From Ruania halotolerans (GTDB lineage: Bacteria; Actinomycetota; Actinomycetes; Actinomycetales; Beutenbergiaceae), in assembly GCF_021049285.1 (NCBI RefSeq), contig NZ_CP088017.1, positions 2,429,380 to 2,493,379 of the forward strand: a stretch of 64,000 bases of DNA. Reading direction: 5' to 3'. Under the pieces are notes generated by a model, which was given only the letters and a program-made list of their open reading frames with translations, was not told the origin of the DNA and did no database searches. The number at the start of each line of letters is the position of its first letter. The first letter of the stretch is position 1. Made by a program: the position numbers and the translations under genes. Below are positions 24,806 to 34,251 of this stretch, in pieces.

Positions 24806-25834
24806 TCAGCGGCGGTTCAGGTCACGCGAGGCAGTCGTGCCCCGCACGATGAGCTCCGGCTCCAGGAGGAGGTGGATCGGTTCGATCTGCGGATCCGCAG
24901 CGCGTGCGTGCAGGCGCTCGGCAGCACGAGTACCCATCTCCTCTACCGGCTGAGCCACGAGCGTGACGGCAGGATGCACCATCTGGGTCCAGGTGTCATC
25001 GTCAACACCCACCAGCGAGATCTCTTCCGGCATCCGTAGGCCAGAGGCCTGGATCCCGCGGTAGGCGCCGGCCGTCAGCGGGCCGTTCATCGCCACCACG
25101 GCATCGGGACGGCGCGGCTGCGCCAGCGCCGCGCGCACGGCCGCCTCGGCATCGGCCATCTGCAGGTCGGTACGAACCATGCGCTCGGACTCCAGCGGCA
25201 CCCGGGAGTCGGCCAATGCGTTCCGCATTCCGTCCAGGCGGTCTTCGGTGGTGCTGACCCCGGAGGGGCCGGCCAGGCACATGATGTCCCGGTGCCCGCG
25301 AGCGAGCAGGTGCTCCACGGCCATCCGGCCGGCGCGCTCGTTATCCAGAAGGATCGAATCCCCGGCGAAATCGTGCACTCGCCGGTCCACCACCACCGTG
25401 GGGATCCCGGCCGCCAGGAGCGGGCGCAGGTCCGAATCGGCCTCGGAGGTGACCGAGACCACCACACCGGACATGTGCTGGGCGATCGCGGCATCGAGAT
25501 AGCCGCGTTCACGGTCAAGCTGTTCGTCGGTGTTGCACAGCATCACCGCATGCCCGGAGCGCACCGCGACGTGCTCCACTGCGGTCACCAGGGATGTGAA
25601 GAACGGGTTCTTCACATCCGAGACAATGGCCGCCCAGACGTCGGCGCGCTGGCGGCGCAACGCCCGACCGTTGGAGTTCGGCACGTATCTGGTGGCTTTC
25701 GCGGCCGCGCGCACCCGCTCAGCCAGTACGGGGTCCACCGTGCTCGATCCGTTCAGGACCCGGGAGACCGTGGCGATGGAGACGCCGGCAGCGTGCGCGA
25801 CGTCCGTGATCCGGACCGGACGGTCGGTGATCAT
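24806..25834 (-). CDS. LacI-family repressor of the glycan operon
   Basis: The 342-residue regulator begins RITDVAHAAGVSIATVSRVLNG (helix-turn-helix) and has the hinge helix NSNGRALRRQRADVW. A sugar-binding effector domain follows: IVSDVKNPFFTSLVTAVEHV, DRRVHDFAGDSILLDNERAG, VVAMNGPLTAGAYRGIQ, ISLVGVDDDTWTQMVHPAVTLV. It lies directly upstream of the GH172-GH183-importer-GH116 operon on the same strand, with a perfect LacI-type palindrome in between. It is thus the probable repressor, released by an imported arabinan-derived sugar. I use the ATG at 25834. Confidence 0.92.
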   Translation of the reverse strand: MITDRPVRITDVAHAAGVSIATVSRVLNGSSTVDPVLAERVRAAAKATRYVPNSNGRALRRQRADVWAAIVSDVKNPFFTSLVTAVEHVAVRSGHAVMLCNTDEQLDRERGYLDAAIAQHMSGVVVSVTSEADSDLRPLLAAGIPTVVVDRRVHDFAGDSILLDNERAGRMAVEHLLARGHRDIMCLAGPSGVSTTEDRLDGMRNALADSRVPLESERMVRTDLQMADAEAAVRAALAQPRRPDAVVAMNGPLTAGAYRGIQASGLRMPEEISLVGVDDDTWTQMVHPAVTLVAQPVEEMGTRAAERLHARAADPQIEPIHLLLEPELIVRGTTASRDLNRR

Positions 25835-25877
25835 CGTGGATCCCCCGGCTGCACCGCGGTGCTCAGCATCGCTCCCG

Positions 25878-26573
25878 CTACCGCTCGGCAGGTGGCTCGC
25901 CGGCACTCTCGGCAGAGTCAGGTCGAGGGGCAGGCGGCCCGCCAGCCTCACGTTCGCGGGCCGCAGCATCGCGCGCGGCTGCGGTCCGCGCCTCCTCTGC
26001 CGCGGCGTCCCGGGCGGCCCGATCCTTCTCCCGAGCCTTTCCCTTGGCCAGATCGCCACTGAGCGCACGCACCTTGCGCCTCGAGGTGAGCATGCGCCAG
26101 GTGAGCGCGATCGCCACTGCGGCCACCGCCACTGCACCGAGCGCTCCGCCGTAGACGGCGCCCGTGAACGACGGCGCACCGATCACCATATCCGTGCGGG
26201 CTTCAGTGGCCGCCAGTGTGGTGGAGGCGTCGATCGCGATGGTGAGCACCACAGGCAGGGTGAGCAGTACTGCAACTGCGCCAATGATCAACCGGGTTCG
26301 CCAGGGCTTACGCAACCGGATCGCCAGATAGCCGACTGCCAGAGGCACGAGGGTGAAGATCACCCCACACAGCAAGCCGGTGAGCACCCCGGCACTGGAG
26401 ACACCATCGACCCACCCGGTCACGATCGATGCCCACCAGCCGGGCAACAAGGCACTGCCGAGGACGAACAGGACGATCGCGAGGATGAGAGCACCGAGCA
26501 CTGTGGTGACGGTGCGGATCCACGGAGGTGGTGCCGAGGAACTCGGCTTGGTCTTCGGAGCGTCGTCACTCAT
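25878..26573 (-). CDS. Hypothetical membrane protein with charged Ala/Arg-rich tail
   Basis: I do not recognise a family. The 231-residue protein (ATG at 26573, MSDDAPKTKP) has four predicted membrane helices between about residues 15 and 155 (ALILAIVLFVLGSALL, VLTGLLCGVIFTLVPLAVGYLAI, LIIGAVAVLLTLPVVLTIAI, AVYGGALGAVAVAAVAIAL). A cytosolic tail follows that is rich in Arg, Glu and Ala (repeated RDAA), likely helical. It is 34 bases downstream of the ABC exporter pair's 3' neighbour start on the same strand but reads independently of it. Confidence 0.7.
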   Translation of the reverse strand: MSDDAPKTKPSSSAPPPWIRTVTTVLGALILAIVLFVLGSALLPGWWASIVTGWVDGVSSAGVLTGLLCGVIFTLVPLAVGYLAIRLRKPWRTRLIIGAVAVLLTLPVVLTIAIDASTTLAATEARTDMVIGAPSFTGAVYGGALGAVAVAAVAIALTWRMLTSRRKVRALSGDLAKGKAREKDRAARDAAAEEARTAAARDAAAREREAGGPPAPRPDSAESAGEPPAER

Positions 26574-26607
26574 GGGCCCATCCTTACACCATGACCGGCC
26601 CTCCGGC

Positions 26608-28431
26608 TCAGACAAGTGAGTCCTGCCACGCCTTGTGCAAGGCGGCGAACCGTCCCGTTCCGCTGATGAGTACCTCGGGAGAGCCGTCTTCGACGATCTC
26701 ACCCTCGCTCATCACCAGCACACGATCGGCGATCGCGACCGTCGAGAGGCGGTGGGCGATGATCAGCGCGGTCCGGTCGGCCAGCAGGGTCTGCAGCCCG
26801 CGTTGCACCAACCGCTCCCCTGGGATGTCCAGCGAACTGGTCGCTTCGTCCAGAATGAGCACAGCTGGGTCGGCGAGGAAGGCGCGTGCGAATGAGATCA
26901 ACTGCCGCTGCCCCGAACTGACCCGACCACCGCGCTTGTTCACATCGGTGTCGTAGCCCTCGGGCAACGCCATGACGAACTCGTGTGCACCGACTGCGCG
27001 CGCCGCCGCCACGATCTCATCATCGGTGGCGTCCGGTCGCGCGAGTGCGATGTTGTCCCGAACTGTCCCGGAGAAGAGGTAGGCCTCTTGGGTCACCATC
27101 ACCACGGCACGGCGCAGATCCTTCATGGACACCTCGCGCAGATCAACGCCGTCGAGCGTCAGGCTGCCCCCCGTGACGTCGTAGAACCGGGCCACGAGTT
27201 TGGCCACTGTCGACTTCCCCGCGCCGGTCTGTCCGACCAGGGCGATCGTCTGACCCGCCGGCACGTCGAGATCCAGATTCGGTAGCACCACCTCATCGGA
27301 GCCGTACCCGAACCGGACGCCCTCGAACCGGAGATGACCGGATGCCGCCGGCAAGGGCACCGGCCGCTCGGCCTGGCGCACAGTGGGCACCTCCTCGAGC
27401 AGTCCGGAGATCTTCTCCAGGGCCGCCGCGGCCGACTGGAAGGAGTTGTAGAACATCGCCATCTGCCCGACCGGCTGGAAGAACCGTTTGGTGTAGAGCA
27501 GCGTGGCAACGAGCACACCCACCTCAAGTTGGCCGTCCAGCACCCGAAATGCACCGATCGCCATCGCGACGGCCACGGTGACGTTCCCGGTGAGCTGGAG
27601 TGCCGGGTCGTAGATGCCGTTGAGCCCCATCGTGCGGGCGTTGTTGTTCCGGTAGTCCTCGGTCAGATCCGAGTAGGTGGCATTGTTGGCCTCCTCGCGC
27701 CGGAACGCGTGAACGGCGCGGATCCCGTTCATCGTCTCCACGAAGTTCACGATGAGACGCGCCGAGGCCACCCGGGAGATGCGGTAGAGCACCTGCGACC
27801 GCTTCTGGAACCACCGGGTGATCAGCGCCACCGGAATGACCGCCACCAACAACACCAGTCCCGCCTGCCAGTCCAGCAGGAACAACGAGAGTCCCACGAA
27901 GGTCATGTAGAGAAATCCGGACGCAAGCTGCGTGATCCCGGAGTCAAGAAGTTCCTTGAGCGCATCCAGGTCGGCGGTCTGCCGGGAGATGATCCGGCCG
28001 GAGGTGTAGGACTCGTGGAACTCGAGGCTGAGCCGCTGCGTCTGCCGGAACACGCGCTGGCGCAGGTCCAGCAGGATCGCCTGACTCACCCGGGCGGCCA
28101 GGCGTACGTATCCTGCCGTCGCGGCCCCGGAGATCAGTGCGGTGAGCACGTAGATCCCGCCGGTGAGCACGGCCGGTGCCCAGGTGCCGTCCTGTGCGGC
28201 CGGGAGCCCGGTGTCGATCGCGTAGGCGATCAGGGCCGGTCCAGCGGCACGAGCCGCCTGGGCCGCGACGACGAGCGCCACGGTAAGGATGAACACTCCG
28301 CGCAGCGGTCGCAGCAAACTGCCCAACAGTCGCAGGGACCGGCGGCGGATGAAGCGGGAATCCGCGCGATCGAGGTTGCTGTTCTCTTCGTCCTGCACTC
28401 CGCGCGGGGTGACGGGGGTGGTCGTGCGCAT
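26608..28431 (-). CDS. ABC exporter half-transporter, subunit B
   Basis: A 607-residue fused membrane-ATPase subunit. Six membrane helices (about residues 40-320) precede a nucleotide-binding domain with Walker [15 protein letters not shown], the signature [17 protein letters not shown], Walker [13 protein letters not shown] and the switch histidine IIAHRL. It belongs to the multidrug/lipid exporter group (LmrA/MsbA-like, heterodimeric MdlA/MdlB type). Its start shares one base with the stop of the partner gene (TGATG). The substrate is unknown. The signature reads SSGQ rather than LSGGQ, a common change in one half of heterodimers. Confidence 0.92.
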   Translation of the reverse strand: MRTTTPVTPRGVQDEENSNLDRADSRFIRRRSLRLLGSLLRPLRGVFILTVALVVAAQAARAAGPALIAYAIDTGLPAAQDGTWAPAVLTGGIYVLTALISGAATAGYVRLAARVSQAILLDLRQRVFRQTQRLSLEFHESYTSGRIISRQTADLDALKELLDSGITQLASGFLYMTFVGLSLFLLDWQAGLVLLVAVIPVALITRWFQKRSQVLYRISRVASARLIVNFVETMNGIRAVHAFRREEANNATYSDLTEDYRNNNARTMGLNGIYDPALQLTGNVTVAVAMAIGAFRVLDGQLEVGVLVATLLYTKRFFQPVGQMAMFYNSFQSAAAALEKISGLLEEVPTVRQAERPVPLPAASGHLRFEGVRFGYGSDEVVLPNLDLDVPAGQTIALVGQTGAGKSTVAKLVARFYDVTGGSLTLDGVDLREVSMKDLRRAVVMVTQEAYLFSGTVRDNIALARPDATDDEIVAAARAVGAHEFVMALPEGYDTDVNKRGGRVSSGQRQLISFARAFLADPAVLILDEATSSLDIPGERLVQRGLQTLLADRTALIIAHRLSTVAIADRVLVMSEGEIVEDGSPEVLISGTGRFAALHKAWQDSLV

Positions 28432-30392
28432 CAGGACCTCACCTCCACCGATGGGTCCATAGGTTCGGCCTCATCACGCTCGTCCTCGTCCTCGACCAGA
28501 CTGGAGATCACGAAGCGGTAGTGCTCATGGGTGGCGAGCAACTCGGTGTGCGTGCCGACGCCCGTGATCACACCGTCTTGCAGCACGGCCACCCGGTCTG
28601 CCAGTGCCACTGTGGACGGGCGATGGGCCACCACCACGGTGGTGGTCTCGGCGAGCTCGTCCCGCAGGTGGGCGGTCACGACTTCCTCAGTGGCCACATC
28701 GAGGGCCGAGAGCGGATCATCGAGCACCAGCACGCGAGGCCGCGCAGCTACAGCACGGGCGAGTGCGAGTCGCTGCCGTTGCCCGCCCGAGAGGCTCAAC
28801 CCTTCTTCACCGATCGTCGTCTCCAAGCCGTTCGGCAATGCGCGGGTGAACTGAGCCTGCGCGATGGTGAGTGCACGGTCCAGATCGGCATCGCCGTCCT
28901 GCCCCTCGGGCGCCCCGAGTAGCACGTTCTCGCGCACGGTCGCCGAGAACAAGGTGGCGTCCTCGAAGGCGATCGAGACGATCTCACGCAGATCGTGCCG
29001 GGTCATGTCACGTACGTCCACACCGTCGATGCGCACGGACCCCGCGGTGACGTCGAACAGCCGCGGTACCAAGGAGATCAGCGTGGTCTTCCCCGAGCCG
29101 GTCAGGCCGACGATCGCCATGGTCTCGCCAGGCCGCACGGTGAGGTCGATCCCGTCCAGGACGGCCCGGCGCGGAGCCTCGCGCGGCCGATCGGGGTCAC
29201 GCCAGGCCTGGTCCGCAGTGGGTTCATCGGGGTACTCGAAGCGCACCTGGTCGAAGACCACCTCGCCACGAAGCTGCTCCGGGCGCTGGGGGTGCTCCGG
29301 GTCATCGACGACGTTCGAGGTGTCGAGCACATCGAAGTAGCGATCCACGGCCGTCTTGGCGTAGAGGGTCATCGAGACAAGGTGGCCGAGCTGCTCCACG
29401 GGCCCGCTGACCACCACGGCCGTGGCGAAGAAGGCGACCAACGCCCCCACCGTGATCTGCTCGTTCACCGCCAGCCAGACGCCAGCGATCAGGCACGCGC
29501 CCAAGACCACCTCGGAGATCGCAGTGATCGCGAACAGGAAGGCGCCGAGCGTGCGCGCCTTGTGGAGCTCGGTCCGGCGCAACTCGTCGGCCTGGACGGA
29601 GAAGTTCTGGTATGCCTCGCGCCCTCGCCCGAACGCCTTGAGCACCCGGATCCCATGCACGGATTCCTCCACCGTGGTGGCCAGATCGCCAGCCTGGTCT
29701 TGGCTGAGCCGGGAGATCCGGCGGAACCGGGACGAGAAACGGTACGAGAAGTACACCACCGGCAACGCGCCGGCCAGGTAGGCGATGCCCAGCCAGCCGC
29801 CCTGATAGATCATCAGTCCGACCCCGACGGCGATCGTGGTGGTGTTCACCACGAGCATCACCATCCCGAAGGAGAGCCATCGCCGCAGCATGCCCAGGTC
29901 GCTCATCGATCGGGACAGCAGCTGACCGCCGGGCCACTGGTCGTGGAACGCGACCGGGAGATTCTGCAGGTGCCGGAAGAGGGCAAGGCGCATGTTCGCC
30001 TCGACCTTCGTGCCCGGGATCAGGATGAACGCTCGGCGCAGCGCGATGAAGACGGCCTCCAGCACCCCGAGTCCGAGGACCAAGAGGACGGCGAGCCACA
30101 CACCGCTGCGATCCTGAGTACCCACCGAGTCCATCAGCGGGTTATCCACGGCCCACTGGATCACCTGCGGAATCGCCAGCGCGGCAAGGCTCGCGGCGAG
30201 GGCACAGAGCATTCCCGCGATGAACCGGGGGATCGCCGGGCGGAAGAAGGGGTACAGGCGGGCAAGTGTGGCGACGACGGCGGCGCTCGGCGGCAGTGGG
30301 CTCGCGGCGCCGGATCGCGGCTCGGAAGGGTCGGAGTGGGACTGATCGGGTGTGGATCCGGACTGTTGTCGGCCGGGATGATCAGAGGGCAT
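28431..30392 (-). CDS. ABC exporter half-transporter, subunit A
   Basis: The 653-residue partner of the next exporter subunit. A 40-residue disordered leader is followed by the membrane domain ([17 protein letters not shown] onward). The ATPase has Walker [15 protein letters not shown], signature [18 protein letters not shown], Walker [13 protein letters not shown] and VVAHRPSTV. The canonical LSGGQ combined with Asp in place of the usual catalytic Glu after Walker B (LDDP) is the typical asymmetry of heterodimeric exporters, with one degenerate ATP site. A GAGGAGG ribosome site lies about 11 bases before the ATG. The cargo cannot be predicted. Confidence 0.92.
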   Translation of the reverse strand: MPSDHPGRQQSGSTPDQSHSDPSEPRSGAASPLPPSAAVVATLARLYPFFRPAIPRFIAGMLCALAASLAALAIPQVIQWAVDNPLMDSVGTQDRSGVWLAVLLVLGLGVLEAVFIALRRAFILIPGTKVEANMRLALFRHLQNLPVAFHDQWPGGQLLSRSMSDLGMLRRWLSFGMVMLVVNTTTIAVGVGLMIYQGGWLGIAYLAGALPVVYFSYRFSSRFRRISRLSQDQAGDLATTVEESVHGIRVLKAFGRGREAYQNFSVQADELRRTELHKARTLGAFLFAITAISEVVLGACLIAGVWLAVNEQITVGALVAFFATAVVVSGPVEQLGHLVSMTLYAKTAVDRYFDVLDTSNVVDDPEHPQRPEQLRGEVVFDQVRFEYPDEPTADQAWRDPDRPREAPRRAVLDGIDLTVRPGETMAIVGLTGSGKTTLISLVPRLFDVTAGSVRIDGVDVRDMTRHDLREIVSIAFEDATLFSATVRENVLLGAPEGQDGDADLDRALTIAQAQFTRALPNGLETTIGEEGLSLSGGQRQRLALARAVAARPRVLVLDDPLSALDVATEEVVTAHLRDELAETTTVVVAHRPSTVALADRVAVLQDGVITGVGTHTELLATHEHYRFVISSLVEDEDERDEAEPMDPSVEVRS

Positions 30393-30592
30393 GGGTGGCG
30401 TGGGCCTCCTCGGTCGTCGGCGGTGACCGTCGCGTGGTCGGTGGCGCGCCGAGCGTCACACCTCGCGGACCGGCATCGAGCCCAACTCGGGTGTGGTGCC
30501 TGGTTGCGCGGGGTCCCCCACGGTGGACAGCGTTGTCCATCATACGCCTGTTGCCGGATCGAGCGCGGGTAGAAACGCCGCGACGAGGGTGT

Positions 30593-31507
30593 TCAGGCGC
30601 TTTTCGAGGCCCGCTTGGAACTCGAACTGCCGCTCTTCCCGGACTTCTTCGTCGTCGCCTTCTTCCCGCTCGAGCCCGCGGAGGACTCCGTGGAGTCAGA
30701 ACCTTCGGAACCGGACCCCGACTTCCCACCGCGGCTGGTCCGGCTCGCCTCCACACTGCGACGCAGCGCCTCCATGAGGTCGAGGACCTCACCGGATTCC
30801 TCCTCGACCGTCTCCTCGACGGCGACGCCCTCACCCTTCTCGAGTTTGGCGTTGATGAGGGCCTTGAGTTGGATCTGGTAGTCATCCTGGTGCTCGTCAG
30901 GAACGAAATCGGTCTCATAGGCGGAGACGAGGGAGGCAGACATCTCCAACTCCTTGGCACTGATCTTCACGTCTGTTTCGAGACTCTCGAACTCAGGTGC
31001 GCGGATCTCGTCAGCCCACAACAGTGTCTGCAGCATCAGGACGTCTCCGCGTACCCGCAGCGCGGCGAGGCGAGTCTTCTGCCGGAGGGTGAAGGAGACG
31101 ATCGCGGTTCGATCGGACTCTTCCAGGGTCCGGCGCAAGAGCACGTAGGACTTCGTGGAGTTGGAGGTAGGTGCAAGGTAGTAGGCGGAATCCAGCATCA
31201 CGGGCTCCACCTGCTCCGAGGGGACGAACTCGAGCACGTCGATCTCGCGACTGCGCTCGGCGGGAAGTGTGCTGAAGTCCTCCTCGCTGAGCACCACGGT
31301 CTGTTCATCATCGGTGTAGGCCTTGTCGATGTGCTCGTACGGCACGATCTCACCGCACTGCTCGCACTTGCGCTGGTACCGGATCCGGCCGCCGTCCGCA
31401 TCGTGCACCTGGTGCAGCCGCACATCGTGGCTCTCGGTGGCGCTGTAAACGGAGACGGGCACGTTGACCAGGCCGAAGGTGACCGACCCTTTCCAGATCG
31501 CCCGCAT
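30593..31507 (-). CDS. ku: Non-homologous end joining protein Ku
   Basis: Bacterial Ku binds DNA double-strand ends as a homodimer ring and recruits LigD. The 304-residue product starts MRAIWKGSVTFGLVNVPV, the standard bacterial Ku opening, and contains VHDADGGRIRYQRKCEQCGE, AYYLAPTSNSTKSYVLLR and MLQTLLWADEIR of the core. After about residue 255 it carries a Ser/Gly/Lys-rich basic tail, as in actinobacterial Ku, thought to help DNA threading and LigD contact. I use the ATG at 31507. It is divergent from ligD, 214 bases apart. Confidence 0.97.
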   Translation of the reverse strand: MRAIWKGSVTFGLVNVPVSVYSATESHDVRLHQVHDADGGRIRYQRKCEQCGEIVPYEHIDKAYTDDEQTVVLSEEDFSTLPAERSREIDVLEFVPSEQVEPVMLDSAYYLAPTSNSTKSYVLLRRTLEESDRTAIVSFTLRQKTRLAALRVRGDVLMLQTLLWADEIRAPEFESLETDVKISAKELEMSASLVSAYETDFVPDEHQDDYQIQLKALINAKLEKGEGVAVEETVEEESGEVLDLMEALRRSVEASRTSRGGKSGSGSEGSDSTESSAGSSGKKATTKKSGKSGSSSSKRASKSA

Positions 31508-31625
31508 CGTCGCTCCATCCTTCCGCCCGACTCTCCATGGTGGATCCCCCACCACAACCTCAGTACACACGTCCTGCGCCGTGATTTCCACACGACCCCC
31601 GCGCCGAGTGCCCAACTTCTCGCTC

Positions 31626-31639
31626 ATATCGCGGGATAT
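31626..31639. promoter_or_regulatory. Inverted repeat in the ku/ligD divergent region
   Basis: ATATC and GATAT flank GCGG, midway between the divergent start codons of ku (31507) and ligD (31722). AT-rich arms are uncommon in this GC-rich window. It may be a shared operator or promoter element; no regulator is identified. Confidence 0.35.
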
Positions 31640-31721
31640 AGCCGAGATGCCGAGCACTCGCGGACGGGCGGGGAGCTCATATTCGGCAGCGTTCGCACGG
31701 CAGATGCGCGACGATGTGCCC

Positions 31722-34226
31722 ATGGCCCGTACCGAGACGATGGCCCAGGTGGACGGACGCCGGATACGGCTGACCAACCTGGACAAGGTCCTCTACCCGG
31801 CCACCGGTACCACCAAGGCCGACGTGATCGGCTACTACTCGCAGGTAGCCGCCATGATGGTGCCGCACTGTGCCGGACGGCCCGCCACCCGCAAGAGGTG
31901 GGTGAACGGGGTGGGCACCACCGCCGATCCGGGACAGGTGTTCTTCACCAAGAACCTCGATTCGGGTACTCCGGACTGGGTACCCCGCGCGGAGTTGCAG
32001 CACTCCGACCATCGCAACACCTACCCGATGGTGAACGATCGGGCCACGCTGGTGTGGATGGCGCAGATGGCGGCGCTAGAGATTCACGTCCCGCAATGGC
32101 GATTCGACTCCACCGGTACGCCGCGGAATCCGGACCGGATCGTCTTCGACCTCGACCCCGGACCCGGCGTCGAACTCCCCCAGGTGGCCGAGGTGGCGCG
32201 ATGGATCCGCCTGGTGCTGGACGGGCTGGGCTGGGACTGCGTCCCAGTGACGAGTGGGTCGAAGGGGATCCACCTGTATGCAGCGCTGGACGGCGTCCAC
32301 GATGCCGAGCAGATCCGGGCGTTGGCCCGCGAGCTGGCCACGAGCCTGGAGGCGGACCATCCCGATGCCGTCACCGCGCAGATGGCCAAGGCGCAACGTG
32401 GTGGGAAGGTCTTTCTCGACTGGAGTCAGAACCACCCGAACAAGACGACGGTGGCCCCGTATTCGTTGCGCGGCCGCGACCGGCCCACGGTCGCCGTGCC
32501 CCGGACCTGGGAAGAGCTCGATGACCCGGGGCTCCGGCATCTGGAACTGGCGGAGGTTCTGGAGCGGATCGCCCGCAGCGATGATCCGATGGCAGGCCTG
32601 GAGCGCCGCGCTCACGGCACTGACACCTTCACCGCGCCCGAGCATGCAGGCAGCACCGCTGGATCGTTCGCCGACCCGCTCGCCACGTACCGGTCCATGC
32701 GCCGGCCCGGCCGCACCCCGGAGCCGGTTCCGGAGACCGCGCCCGCACCCGGCAGCGAGCGAGTGTTCGTGATCCAGGAACACCATGCCAGCCGGTTGCA
32801 CTGGGACCTTCGTCTGGCTGACGACGGCGTCCTGGTGAGCTGGGCCGTCCCCAAGGGCATGCCGACCGACTCCGCACGCCAGCACCTGGCCGTGCAGACC
32901 GAAGATCATCCGATCGAGTATCTGACCTTCTCCGGCACGATCCCCAAGGGCGAGTACGGGGCCGGTCAGATGACCATCTGGGACACGGGCACCTACGAGG
33001 TGCACAAGTGGCGCGCCGGTGCCGAGATCATCGTCTCGCTCACCGGAGCGCCCGACGGCGGACTGGCCGGTGGTCCGGGACAGACGAGCACATTCGCACT
33101 CATTCACACCGGCTCACGAGCGGAATCGGCCGAGGAGAAGCGGCACTGGTTACTGCATCTGATGGCGGGGCCACCCGGAGCCAAGGGCGCCCGAGGCAGC
33201 CAAGCACCGACCAAACCCCAGCGACCAACTCCGGAGCCCTCCGCTACGCCCCGCGCGAGTCTGGTGCGCGCCCCGGCCCCGATGCTTGCCACAGCAGGGA
33301 CCGCCGCCGATGTGGGCCCGGATTGGTCCCTGGAGATGAAGTGGGACGGGCAACGATGTCTGGTCGAGATTGACGATGGTGTGGTGCGGCTCTGGGCGCG
33401 CAGCGGCCGGGAGATCACCTTCTCCTATCCCGAGCTGGCCGACCTGGCCGAGGCGGTGACGGCCACCCACGCCATCCTGGACGGCGAGGTGGTGGCCCTG
33501 GACCCGGCCGGTCGCCCCTCGTTCGCTCGGCTCCAGCCACGGATGCAGGCGAGCCGGGAGGCCGACGTCCGGGCGGCAGCACGCCGCCAGGGCGTGCACC
33601 TGATGCTCTTCGACGCTCTCGCCCGGGAATCCGAATCGCTCCTCGACCAACCGCAGCACCGCCGTCGGCAGATCCTGCAGGAGTTGGTCACGCCGGGGCC
33701 GCGAGTGCAAGTGCCGCCGGCGTTCGACGGCGATCTGGAGGCCGCAATGGCAGCCAGCCGGAACTGGGGGCTGGAGGGCGTTCTGGCGAAGCGGCCGGAC
33801 GCTCGCTACCTTCCCGGGAAGCGCAGCCGATCCTGGATCAAACTCAAGCACACCGACACTCTCGATGTGGTGGTGGGCGGTTGGCGGCCTGGCCAAGGGG
33901 CCCGGACCGGCCGGATCGGTGCCCTCCTGCTGGGCGTGCCGCGGTCGGACGGGTCCTGGCGCTACGTGGGCCGGGTGGGCACAGGCTTCACCGATGCCGA
34001 GACTCGCGCGTGGGTGGACCGGTTCGCACCACTGGAGGTGGCCGAGGCCCCGTTCGACGACGTCCCTGCCGTCGATGCCCGCGGGGCACATTGGGTGCGC
34101 CCCGAGCAGGTGGCCGAGGTGGCGTTCGCCGAATGGTCCGAGGCGGGGCGGTTGCGTCATCCCGTCTGGCGTGGGTGGCGCCCGGACAAGACCGTGGCCG
34201 ACCTCGTCACCGAGGCCGAGGAGTAG
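31722..34226 (+). CDS. ligD: ATP-dependent DNA ligase D (POL-PE-LIG)
   Basis: The 834-residue enzyme completes bacterial end joining with Ku. Order of domains: primase-polymerase (about 1-300, DLDPGPG with D143/D145 as metal ligands, KVFLDWSQNHPNKTTVAPYSLR); 3'-phosphoesterase (about 345-460, FVIQEHHASRLHWDLRL, FSGTIPKGEYGAGQM); ATP ligase (about 520-834, EMKWDGQR with adenylated K540, GEVVALDP, SRSWIKLKH). This POL-PE-LIG order is that of mycobacteria, not the LIG-PE-POL order of Pseudomonas. I use the ATG at 31722; an ATG at 31704 is also in frame. Confidence 0.97.
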   Translation: MARTETMAQVDGRRIRLTNLDKVLYPATGTTKADVIGYYSQVAAMMVPHCAGRPATRKRWVNGVGTTADPGQVFFTKNLDSGTPDWVPRAELQHSDHRNTYPMVNDRATLVWMAQMAALEIHVPQWRFDSTGTPRNPDRIVFDLDPGPGVELPQVAEVARWIRLVLDGLGWDCVPVTSGSKGIHLYAALDGVHDAEQIRALARELATSLEADHPDAVTAQMAKAQRGGKVFLDWSQNHPNKTTVAPYSLRGRDRPTVAVPRTWEELDDPGLRHLELAEVLERIARSDDPMAGLERRAHGTDTFTAPEHAGSTAGSFADPLATYRSMRRPGRTPEPVPETAPAPGSERVFVIQEHHASRLHWDLRLADDGVLVSWAVPKGMPTDSARQHLAVQTEDHPIEYLTFSGTIPKGEYGAGQMTIWDTGTYEVHKWRAGAEIIVSLTGAPDGGLAGGPGQTSTFALIHTGSRAESAEEKRHWLLHLMAGPPGAKGARGSQAPTKPQRPTPEPSATPRASLVRAPAPMLATAGTAADVGPDWSLEMKWDGQRCLVEIDDGVVRLWARSGREITFSYPELADLAEAVTATHAILDGEVVALDPAGRPSFARLQPRMQASREADVRAAARRQGVHLMLFDALARESESLLDQPQHRRRQILQELVTPGPRVQVPPAFDGDLEAAMAASRNWGLEGVLAKRPDARYLPGKRSRSWIKLKHTDTLDVVVGGWRPGQGARTGRIGALLLGVPRSDGSWRYVGRVGTGFTDAETRAWVDRFAPLEVAEAPFDDVPAVDARGAHWVRPEQVAEVAFAEWSEAGRLRHPVWRGWRPDKTVADLVTEAEE

Positions 34227-34251
34227 GGGGCCGTTCCGCCGCCCTCCTGAG

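Noticed and set aside
31464-31721. Longer N-terminus for LigD by up to 86 residues
   Set aside because: The extra residues are outside the conserved polymerase domain and cover the divergent promoter region with ku.
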